DNA of 19,769 bases, taken from NCBI GenBank assembly GCA_011046055.1, contig DSBN01000144.1, positions 1 through 19,769 on the forward strand, given 5' to 3'. Both the position numbers and the translations under genes were made by a program. The DNA is from Sediminispirochaeta sp. GTDB taxonomy: Bacteria > Spirochaetota > Spirochaetia > DSM-16054 > Sediminispirochaetaceae. Position 1 is the first letter of the stretch. Every line of letters begins with the position of its first letter. Positions 14,193 to 19,769 of this stretch are shown here, piece after piece. A model generated the notes under the pieces. That model saw only the letters and a program-made list of their open reading frames with translations. It had not been told where the DNA came from and made no database searches.

Positions 14193-15449
14193 ATGAACAA
14201 ACCCGCTTATCTAATAGTTTCGGCAATACTACTTCTGAGCTTTTTTCTAACCTCCTGTCAGGAAGAGGAGGTCTCCACGGCGGTTCTCTGCACCAACAGA
14301 GCCGAGTTCACCGCTTATGCCGAAACCTTCAACACCATCCAGGACGAGCATAGAATCATAATCTCCTACTCCGAGTCCCCCCGAAGCTTTTTCGACGGAG
14401 AGAGTTCAGAATGTTCCCCCGATCTGGTGATCGATTCTTTCTTGGATTCTCAACGCTACAGCGGCAAGTTCGCCTCTTTGGAAAGTCTCTTCCTGGAAGA
14501 AAAAATCCAGAGCTCCCAATTCTACCCGGCTCTTCTGTCCAGAGGTCGACGGGAAAATCAACAATACCTCCTACCCGTCTCCTTTGACCTCCCGGGCTTG
14601 TATTTCAAAGCCGGAGTGGTGGAGCAAGGGATACCTGGCTACGGCATTTCTCTGGATCAGCTGGACGAGCTGAATCGAGAGTTCAACATCTTCAACGACG
14701 AAAGGCTGGAGAGACTCGGACTCTCGCTTCGCTGGCAGGGGGAGATGCTTTTTCTGGTGGGCATGCTCAAGGGCAGCAACTTTCGTGAGAGCAACACCGG
14801 TTCATTGGTCTGGAACGCCCAGAGCCTGACCGAGTCGGTGGATTTCATCCGCCGGTGGACCCTGGAATCCAACAGGGGAGTAGCAGCCGAACGAGACTTC
14901 GCCCAGAAGTACATGGTCGAACCGCATTACAAACTTATAGACCAGGAGAGGATCCTCTGTTCCTACAGCAGCCTTTCGGATTTCTACCTCCTTCCTCCCC
15001 AGTCTCGAGAGAAACTCTCCCTCTACTGGCTCTCCGCCGACGATACGATCCCCATCCTCCCTGGACCACTCTACGCGGCGATCCCCCAAGGAGCTCCGGG
15101 GATCAAAGCGGCGAAGGTCTTTCTCACTTGGTTTTTCCAAGCTCAAAACCAAGAACAGCTCATCACGTCGGCCCGTGACAAACGCTCCCGCAGCTTCGGT
15201 ATCGCCGGCGGACTGTCCAGTCTTCCCCAGGTGAATCAAGAAATATTGCCTACCCTCTACCCCGGCTTGGTAGGGAGAATTCCTCAAAGCTCCTACCTGG
15301 TTTTTCCAAACCGTCTTCCGCCACACTGGAAGGATATTAAGCACGAAGTTCTCATACCCTGGCTCCAACATCAGGCGATTCGCGAGAATACCGACGAAAG
15401 CTTCTCCGAGAGACTCCGTACCTGGCTGCAGCAGCGCCCCTCCAGTTGA
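14193..15449 (+). CDS. ABC-transporter solute-binding lipoprotein (family 1-like)
   Basis: The 418-residue product has a lipoprotein signal: MNKPAYLIVSAILLLSFFLTSC, with Cys22 after LTS, a good signal peptidase II lipobox. After it, VLCTNRAEFTAYAETFNTIQDEHRIIISY and CSPDLVIDSFLDSQRYSGKFASLESLF look like the first lobe of an extracellular solute-binding protein. YLLPVSFDLPGLYFKAGVVEQG matches the hinge region that follows it. The C-terminal lobe contains GAPGIKAAKVFLTWFFQAQNQEQLI. This is the general pattern of family 1 sugar-binding proteins, but identity is probably low. No permease genes follow; an MsmK/UgpC-like ATPase gene lies 79 bases downstream. The ligand is unknown. It would be anchored in the periplasm on a membrane and deliver its ligand to permeases encoded elsewhere, or act as a sensor. 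Confidence 0.75.
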   Translation: MNKPAYLIVSAILLLSFFLTSCQEEEVSTAVLCTNRAEFTAYAETFNTIQDEHRIIISYSESPRSFFDGESSECSPDLVIDSFLDSQRYSGKFASLESLFLEEKIQSSQFYPALLSRGRRENQQYLLPVSFDLPGLYFKAGVVEQGIPGYGISLDQLDELNREFNIFNDERLERLGLSLRWQGEMLFLVGMLKGSNFRESNTGSLVWNAQSLTESVDFIRRWTLESNRGVAAERDFAQKYMVEPHYKLIDQERILCSYSSLSDFYLLPPQSREKLSLYWLSADDTIPILPGPLYAAIPQGAPGIKAAKVFLTWFFQAQNQEQLITSARDKRSRSFGIAGGLSSLPQVNQEILPTLYPGLVGRIPQSSYLVFPNRLPPHWKDIKHEVLIPWLQHQAIRENTDESFSERLRTWLQQRPSS

Positions 15450-15469
15450 CCTCCCGCACTGGTTTTTAG

Positions 15470-15498
15470 TTGACAGCCCAGAAAAACCGTATTAGGCT
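15470..15498 (+). promoter_or_regulatory. Promoter of the UgpC/MsmK-like ATPase gene
   Basis: TTGACA (15470-15475, perfect) and TAGGCT (15493-15498) are 17 bases apart. They lie in the gap between the lipoprotein and ATPase genes, leaving a leader of about 24 bases that contains AGGAGG at 15518-15523. This suggests the ATPase is transcribed separately as a shared subunit. Confidence 0.45.
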
Positions 15499-15528
15499 TT
15501 AGACCATAAGATAAGCTAGGAGGTTAGA

Positions 15529-16644
15529 ATGGCCACGGTTAGTTTAAAAAACATTGGCAAGGTCTATGAAGGTGGCGTTAGGGCAGTCGACAACGCCAAC
15601 ATCGAAATCGAAGATCAGGAGTTTGTGGTATTTGTAGGTCCCTCGGGTTGTGGGAAGTCCACCACACTGCGGATGATAGCCGGATTGGAGGATATCACCG
15701 AGGGAGATCTCTATATCGACGGCAAAAGAGTCAACGACATCCCACCTAAGGATAGGGATATCGCGATGGTCTTCCAAAACTACGCGCTGTACCCGCATAT
15801 GACCGTCTACGACAATATGGCCTTTGGTCTCAAAATCAGAAAATTCAACAAAGAGGATATCAAGAAACGGGTAGATCAGGCGGCCAAGATTTTGGATATC
15901 GAAGAGCTGCTGGATCGTAAGCCCAAGGCCCTCTCCGGTGGTCAGCGGCAACGAGTGGCCGTCGGACGCGCCATAGTGCGTCAGCCCAAAGTATTTCTGT
16001 TCGACGAACCCCTGTCCAACCTGGACGCCAAGCTTCGAGTTCAGATGAGAGCCGAGATATCTTCGCTGCACCACCGCCTCAACGCGACGATGATCTACGT
16101 CACCCACGACCAGGTAGAGGCGATGACCATGGCCGACAAGATAGTGGTCCTCAAGGACGGAATCATTCAGCAGATCGGTAGTCCCCTGGAGCTCTACAAC
16201 GACCCGGCTAACCGCTTCGTCGCCGGTTTCATCGGCTCGCCGCCGATGAACTTCCTCACCGTGGAGGTTACCGAGGCAGGAGGCAAGGTCTTCATCGATG
16301 AGGGCAACTTCAAACTGGCCGTTCCCGAGGAACAGGGCCGTCAGCTCAAGGACTACGTGGGCAAGCAGGTAGTCTTCGGCATTCGCCCAGAGGACATGGA
16401 CTACTTGGAAGAGGAGAAGAAAAACGAGTCCATCAAGGCCACCGTCGGGGTGATCGAACCCCTGGGCGCTGAGATACACGTCTACGTGGACACGGGCACG
16501 CACCAGAGTATCGCCCGGGTCAGCCCCAACGTCAGCCTCAATGTCGGGCAGGAGGTCTTCCTCTACCCGCATCTTGAGAAAGCGGTCTTCTTTGATATGG
16601 AGACCGAGCTGGCCATCGGTCGCGAGGCCCGCAAACAATCCTAA
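15529..16644 (+). CDS. ugpC: Sugar-type ABC transporter ATP-binding protein, UgpC/MsmK/MalK family
   Basis: The 371-residue ATPase starts at ATG 15529, behind AGGAGG. It has a full ABC domain: Walker [10 protein letters not shown] (37-45), Q-loop Gln83 in [16 protein letters not shown], signature LSGGQRQR (135-142), Walker B VFLFDEP (155-161), D-loop SNLDAKLR and His193. The C-terminal TOBE/regulatory domain (about 235-365) contains [11 protein letters not shown] and VFGIRPEDM, typical of the MalK/UgpC/MsmK group that energises uptake of sugars, glycerol phosphate or similar compounds. Single copies often serve several permease systems. No permease is adjacent, and it has its own promoter and a strong terminator, which agrees with a shared ATPase. 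The symbol reflects family membership, not proven substrate. Confidence 0.9.
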   Translation: MATVSLKNIGKVYEGGVRAVDNANIEIEDQEFVVFVGPSGCGKSTTLRMIAGLEDITEGDLYIDGKRVNDIPPKDRDIAMVFQNYALYPHMTVYDNMAFGLKIRKFNKEDIKKRVDQAAKILDIEELLDRKPKALSGGQRQRVAVGRAIVRQPKVFLFDEPLSNLDAKLRVQMRAEISSLHHRLNATMIYVTHDQVEAMTMADKIVVLKDGIIQQIGSPLELYNDPANRFVAGFIGSPPMNFLTVEVTEAGGKVFIDEGNFKLAVPEEQGRQLKDYVGKQVVFGIRPEDMDYLEEEKKNESIKATVGVIEPLGAEIHVYVDTGTHQSIARVSPNVSLNVGQEVFLYPHLEKAVFFDMETELAIGREARKQS

Positions 16645-16670
16645 GAATATCGAGGAATCGAGGTTTAGGA

Positions 16671-16703
16671 AAAGGCCGCTTTCTTGGAGAAGGCGGCTTT
16701 TTT
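16671..16703 (+). terminator. Strong intrinsic terminator after the UgpC-like gene
   Basis: GCCGCTTTCT (16675-16684) pairs with AGAAGGCGGC (16688-16697), a ten-base-pair stem with one G-T pair and a three-base loop (TGG), followed by six Ts (16698-16703). It lies 30 bases after the stop. It ends 15 bases before cheD. Confidence 0.9.
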
Positions 16704-16718
16704 ATACCCTCATAAAAT

Positions 16719-17288
16719 ATGTACACTCATTTCAACCACTCCTACGAAAAAACAGTAATCACCCTCCACCCGGGAGAGTACTATGTATCCTCCGAGGATA
16801 TTTACATCGCCACGGTCCTCGGCTCCTGCGTCGCGGTGGTCCTCTACGACTCACAAAAGAAGATCGCCGGCATGAACCACTACATGCTTCCCGGAGATCG
16901 GCAGGATGATGCGGAGAAATCCGCCCGTTACGGTATCAACGCGATGGAGCTGCTGATCAACGGTATGATGAAGGCCGGTGCGGATCGACGTCGACTTCGA
17001 GCAAAGGTTTTTGGCGGGGGCAACGTCCTGGACACCGAAAGCAACGTCGGTTTCAACAACGTGCGCTTTGCCACCACCTTTCTGCAGGAAGAGATGATAC
17101 CCATCGACGGCCGCGATACCGAGGGGGTGACCGCCAGGAAGATATTTTGCCACCCCCCCAGTGGGCAAGTCTATCTAAAACGCCTTCACCAGGAGATCTT
17201 GAACCAGGTAAGAAAAAGAGAAAGTCATCATCTGGAGAATATTAGAAAAAAAGACTTTTATGGAGGTTTCACCCTATTTGAAAAGTAG
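16719..17288 (+). CDS. cheD: Chemoreceptor glutamine deamidase CheD
   Basis: CheD deamidates glutamines on chemoreceptors and, with CheC, tunes adaptation in the chemotaxis pathway of many motile bacteria including spirochaetes. The 189-residue protein has the family hallmarks: HPGEYYVSSEDIYIATVLGSCVAVVLYD with nucleophile Cys37 (Thr32 nearby), GMNHYMLP with His54, KVFGGGNVLD and NVRFATTFL. The length slightly exceeds the usual 160 residues because of a basic C-terminal tail (RKRESHHLENIRKKDFYGGFTLFEK). The first ATG (16719) is needed to keep the conserved block, yet no Shine-Dalgarno sequence is seen and a strong terminator ends 15 bases upstream. How it is expressed is unclear. The PilZ gene follows after 51 bases. 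No other chemotaxis genes are in the window. Confidence 0.9.
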   Translation: MYTHFNHSYEKTVITLHPGEYYVSSEDIYIATVLGSCVAVVLYDSQKKIAGMNHYMLPGDRQDDAEKSARYGINAMELLINGMMKAGADRRRLRAKVFGGGNVLDTESNVGFNNVRFATTFLQEEMIPIDGRDTEGVTARKIFCHPPSGQVYLKRLHQEILNQVRKRESHHLENIRKKDFYGGFTLFEK

Positions 17289-17339
17289 TTTGAAAAGGAT
17301 TATTATTCAACTTGAAAGTATTATTTCAGGAGTATGCAC

Positions 17340-18128
17340 ATGGAGTTCAACAACTTCCCCGCTGGACGCAAGGTTTTCTACCTCTTTCCGGAAGGTCTTT
17401 TCCACCAGGCGGTGGTCAAGCATATAATCAACCAAGAATACGAAATCTACACCCTCTCCGACTACCGCAGGGGCCTGCCTCTCATCTTCCAGTACAATGG
17501 GGCCATAGTATTCCTCAACCTCTCCGGAGCTCCGGATACGGACAAACTTCTGCCGTCGATCAGGGACTTCTGCCGGCAGGGTTCGACCCGCTCTATCGCC
17601 CTTTATTTCTTATGCGACGCCGACACTAGCTGTCCGGAAGCACGGAGACTCAGCGAAAGTCTGGACAATTGCAGCTTCCTCACCTACTCTTCCACACCAG
17701 ATGAAGTCTCCGCGCAGATCGAAGAGATCTTGGAAAATCTCGAGGCTCGGGGTCAGAGGAATTTCGTACGATTCGGGTCCAACAGCAACGAGATCGCCAA
17801 TATCAGTTTCAAGCGCAAAGAGAAAGCCTTTGCCGGTCGCCTCCACGACATCAGCGCCGGGGGGCTCTCCTTTTCCCTGACCAGCGGCGAAAGCCTCCCC
17901 CTACGGGCAAAGCTGAGCCAGGTCACCGTGGATCTGGGCTACCTGGTAGAGGGGCTCAGCGGGACGGTCTCCCTCCGAAGACGGCTGCCCGACGACACTA
18001 TCCTCTACGTCCTGCTGTTTGACAAGGGTATCGCCGTCGAGACACAGGAGCTGCTGCGCTTTGTGATCCACGCCTCCCTGCAAAGGCAGTTCATCACCCG
18101 ACTCAAACAGGTCGCCGTCCCGGACTAG
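17340..18128 (+). CDS. PilZ-domain c-di-GMP-binding protein with uncharacterised N-terminal domain
   Basis: The C-terminal PilZ domain binds the second messenger c-di-GMP. Its two binding motifs are present: Arg140-x3-Arg144 in QRNFVRFG, and DISAGG (Asp170, Ser172, Gly175). The beta-barrel continues to about residue 235, with a helical tail after it. The N-terminal 130 residues (KVFYLFPEGLFHQAVVKHII, then EYEIYTLSDYRRG, GAIVFLNLSGAPDTDKLLPSIRDF) look like an alpha/beta receiver-like or PilZN-like domain, but without an obvious phosphorylated Asp pattern. ATG 17340 was chosen because AGGAG (17328-17332) is seven bases upstream; an ATG two codons earlier (17334) is too close to it. Next to cheD, a role in motility or chemotaxis control is plausible. 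In Borrelia the PilZ protein PlzA links c-di-GMP to motility. A strong terminator follows. Confidence 0.85.
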   Translation: MEFNNFPAGRKVFYLFPEGLFHQAVVKHIINQEYEIYTLSDYRRGLPLIFQYNGAIVFLNLSGAPDTDKLLPSIRDFCRQGSTRSIALYFLCDADTSCPEARRLSESLDNCSFLTYSSTPDEVSAQIEEILENLEARGQRNFVRFGSNSNEIANISFKRKEKAFAGRLHDISAGGLSFSLTSGESLPLRAKLSQVTVDLGYLVEGLSGTVSLRRRLPDDTILYVLLFDKGIAVETQELLRFVIHASLQRQFITRLKQVAVPD

Positions 18129-18152
18129 CCAAAGGCGCTACCTGTCAAGCTC

Positions 18153-18186
18153 AAAAAAAAAGCGCGCCGGCGGCGCGCTTTTTTTT
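18153..18186. terminator. Strong bidirectional terminator between the PilZ gene and aspartate kinase
   Basis: GCGCGCC (18162-18168) and GGCGCGC (18172-18178) form a seven-base-pair G/C stem with a three-base loop, preceded by nine As and followed by eight Ts. The symmetry lets it terminate both convergent genes. Confidence 0.92.
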
Positions 18187-18205
18187 ACAGCACAATATAT
18201 ATCGA

Positions 18206-19507
18206 TCAGACCTGAGCCACCGTTTTGGCCAGAGCCTTCAAAGCTTCCTGGTACTTCCGCAGAGGTACCGCGATCAACATAGTGATCGGCGAGCCGCCGT
18301 AATTCAGTCCCTCCACGTGTATCTCCAGCTCTTCCAGAGCCCGCATGGCGGCCCCGGTGATATGGCTGTTGGAAGTCAGTCCTTCCCCCACCACGCCGAT
18401 CATCGCCACTTCGGAACCGACCCGGCAGTCATCCGCACCGAGCTCTCTCTTCAACTCTTCCGAAAGCTGCTCCCAGGAGATCTCCTGGTCTTCGGCAACA
18501 AAGAGGGTCAAGGTGTCGAAGCCTTTCAACTCGAAATCTACACTCAGCCCCTTCGAGCGCAGCAGCTTCAGCACCTGCCCGGGAAAATCGGGGTACCGGT
18601 TGAGCATGAACTTTTCGATCAAGACCTTACGGTAGGGCTTTTTCCCCGACACACCCACAATGGGATCCTTCACACTGTCTCGGTTCAGCACGATGAAGGT
18701 TCCCGGAGCCGACGGGTCGTTGGTATTCTTCACGTTGATGGGCACACCGATACTCTTTACCGGAGCTATAGCCTCTTCGTGGAAGACGTTCGCCCCGATG
18801 GAGGCCATCTCCCGGATCTCGGCGTAGGAGATCTCCTTGATCGGTTTGGGGTCGTCCACGATCCGCGGGTCGGCCATCAGTATCCCCGAGACATCGGTCC
18901 AGTTCTCGTAGACCTCCGCCATCGCCCCCCGGGCGGCGATGGCCCCAGAGATATCCGAACCGCCGCGAGAGAAGGTCTTCAGCTCTCCGTTCACGGTGGC
19001 TCCGTAAAAACCAGGCATCACCTTGACCCCTTCTCCCCGCAGACGCTCGGTGACCAAGGGGTAGGAGCTCTCGTCGACCCGACCATCGTCGGTCAGCCGC
19101 ACCACCTCCTGGGCGTCGACGAACTGGGCCCCCAGGAACTCGGCGATCATCAGGGCGCTCAGGTACTCTCCGCGACTGGCGGCGTAGTCGGGTCCGGCGC
19201 CGGCGGCGATCTTCTGTTCTATCTCATCCAGCGAATCCTTCAGCGAGCCGGCCACCTGGAGCTCCGAGGCGATCTCTAAAAATCTCTGTCGGATTATTCC
19301 GAAGGTCTCTTTGATGGACTCACCCTTCCGACTCAGAGCGTCGCAGGTGTACAGCATGTCGGTGATTTTCTCGTCCTCCTTGTGCCGTTTGCCCGGAGCG
19401 GAGACCACCACAACCCTGCGCTGAGGGTCTGATTCGACTATTTTTTTGACCTTTCGTATCTGATCGGCGTTGGCTACGGAGCTCCCGCCGAATTTACATA
19501 CCTTCAT
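18206..19507 (-). CDS. lysC: Aspartate kinase
   Basis: This enzyme phosphorylates aspartate, the first step to lysine (via diaminopimelate), methionine and threonine. The 433-residue protein begins with KFGGSS (5-10), the nucleotide-binding signature. It has SRGEYLSA (111-118) and FSRGGSDISG (179-188) in the amino-acid-kinase fold, DPRIVDDPKPI, and ANVFHEEAIAPV. Two C-terminal ACT domains (about 295-433), including MIGVVGEGLTSNSHITGAAMRAL and GSPITMLIAVP, are expected to sense lysine or another product, so the enzyme is likely feedback regulated. The length fits a monofunctional kinase, with no homoserine dehydrogenase fused. ATG 19507 has AGGAGG upstream. The gene lies 19 bases after the M24 peptidase, probably in one transcript, and ends at the bidirectional terminator. 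Confidence 0.95.
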   Translation of the reverse strand: MKVCKFGGSSVANADQIRKVKKIVESDPQRRVVVVSAPGKRHKEDEKITDMLYTCDALSRKGESIKETFGIIRQRFLEIASELQVAGSLKDSLDEIEQKIAAGAGPDYAASRGEYLSALMIAEFLGAQFVDAQEVVRLTDDGRVDESSYPLVTERLRGEGVKVMPGFYGATVNGELKTFSRGGSDISGAIAARGAMAEVYENWTDVSGILMADPRIVDDPKPIKEISYAEIREMASIGANVFHEEAIAPVKSIGVPINVKNTNDPSAPGTFIVLNRDSVKDPIVGVSGKKPYRKVLIEKFMLNRYPDFPGQVLKLLRSKGLSVDFELKGFDTLTLFVAEDQEISWEQLSEELKRELGADDCRVGSEVAMIGVVGEGLTSNSHITGAAMRALEELEIHVEGLNYGGSPITMLIAVPLRKYQEALKALAKTVAQV

Positions 19508-19526
19508 TCAAGCCTCCTATAAACTA

Positions 19527-19769
19527 CTACTTGCTAAATAACTTCTGGGGATATTCGATAAACTTCTCACACCCGTCCTCGGTGACCAAAAAGGGCTCGC
19601 TGCACTCAAAACCGTAGGTATCCAGCCAGATCCCCGGCATGAAATGAATGGTCATTCCCGGTTCCAAAACGGTCTTGTCCCCCGGGCGGAGGCTGACCGT
19701 GTGCTCGCCCCAGTCCGGTACGTAGTTCAGACCGTAGGAGTAACCGACCCGGGAGGGCTTCTCCACTCC
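19527..19769 (-). CDS. M24 metallopeptidase family protein (Xaa-Pro aminopeptidase-like), C-terminal end only
   Basis: The last 80 codons of a gene whose start is beyond the right edge; the frame is open to position 19769. RVGYSYGLNYVPDWGEHTVSL, LEPGMTIHFMPGIWLDTYGFECSEPFLVTEDGCEKF is the C-terminal half of the pitta-bread fold. It includes the GMT-H and SE elements that supply metal ligands in M24 peptidases such as Xaa-Pro dipeptidase and the related ectoine hydrolase. The W-G-E and PGIW elements resemble the ectoine hydrolase/creatinase-like branch rather than methionine aminopeptidase, but the visible part is too short to name the substrate. It is upstream of lysC by 19 bases on the same strand. 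Confidence 0.8.
   Translation of the reverse strand, partial: GVEKPSRVGYSYGLNYVPDWGEHTVSLRPGDKTVLEPGMTIHFMPGIWLDTYGFECSEPFLVTEDGCEKFIEYPQKLFSK

Noticed and set aside
15544-16638. A 364-codon open frame on the minus strand opposite the UgpC-like gene
   Set aside because: It is antisense to a gene with complete ABC motifs, has no ribosome site, and its translation resembles no protein; it is a by-product of codon bias.
18317-19279. A 320-codon open frame on the plus strand opposite lysC
   Set aside because: The minus strand encodes an unmistakable aspartate kinase through this whole stretch; the plus-strand translation is low-complexity and lacks a start signal.

Overview
The window looks like the chromosome of a free-living spirochaete. 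The clues are inferred from family memory: a large protein resembling the spirochaete family DUF5312, a chemotaxis CheD followed by a PilZ c-di-GMP receptor, an MsmK/UgpC-type ATPase beside a sugar-binding-type lipoprotein, and a gram-negative envelope export operon. Most genes are GC-rich (one sampled 60-base line has 39 G/C). The block from about 11.1 to 14.1 kb is visibly more AT-rich (a sampled line has 27 of 60). The genus cannot be named from the sequence.

Layout. 1-813 (-): 5' part of a helical-repeat lipoprotein, running off the left edge. 814-982: divergent control region with a promoter and a perfect 9-4-9 palindrome. 983-7707 (+): a tightly packed seven-gene operon holding a YtrA-type GntR repressor, a four-TM SPFH protein, a LolD/MacB-like ATPase, two FtsX/LolC/E-type permeases, a LolA-like periplasmic protein and a predicted outer-membrane beta-barrel. 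7710-8270 (+): an Ogt-type DNA repair methyltransferase. 8387-10973 (-): a YhcC-like radical SAM protein and the DUF5312-like protein. 11110-11750 (+): a ribbon-helix-helix/PIN toxin-antitoxin pair. 11767-14016 (-): a restriction-modification cassette in transcription order vsr, C5-cytosine methyltransferase, Eco29kI-like GIY-YIG endonuclease. The endonuclease is interrupted by an in-frame amber codon. 14193-18128 (+): a solute-binding lipoprotein, an UgpC/MsmK-like ATPase, CheD and a PilZ protein, with intrinsic terminators after the ATPase and after the PilZ gene. 18206-19769 (-): aspartate kinase preceded by the 3' end of an M24 peptidase that enters from the right edge.

How the genes fit together. 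The first operon reads as a trans-envelope trafficking system: an ABC motor with two permeases in the inner membrane, a periplasmic lipoprotein/lipid carrier, a barrel in the outer membrane and an SPFH scaffold, under a small repressor typical of ABC-transporter operons. The 11.1-14.1 kb block is a small defence/addiction island inserted between housekeeping genes. Its methyltransferase and Vsr appear intact, while the nuclease appears disabled.

A recurrent detail is that several genes without a Shine-Dalgarno sequence have a plausible -10 box only 6-9 bases before the start codon, which suggests leaderless transcripts. There is no gene-free stretch longer than 300 bases. No tRNA, rRNA, CRISPR array, insertion sequence or prophage gene was seen.
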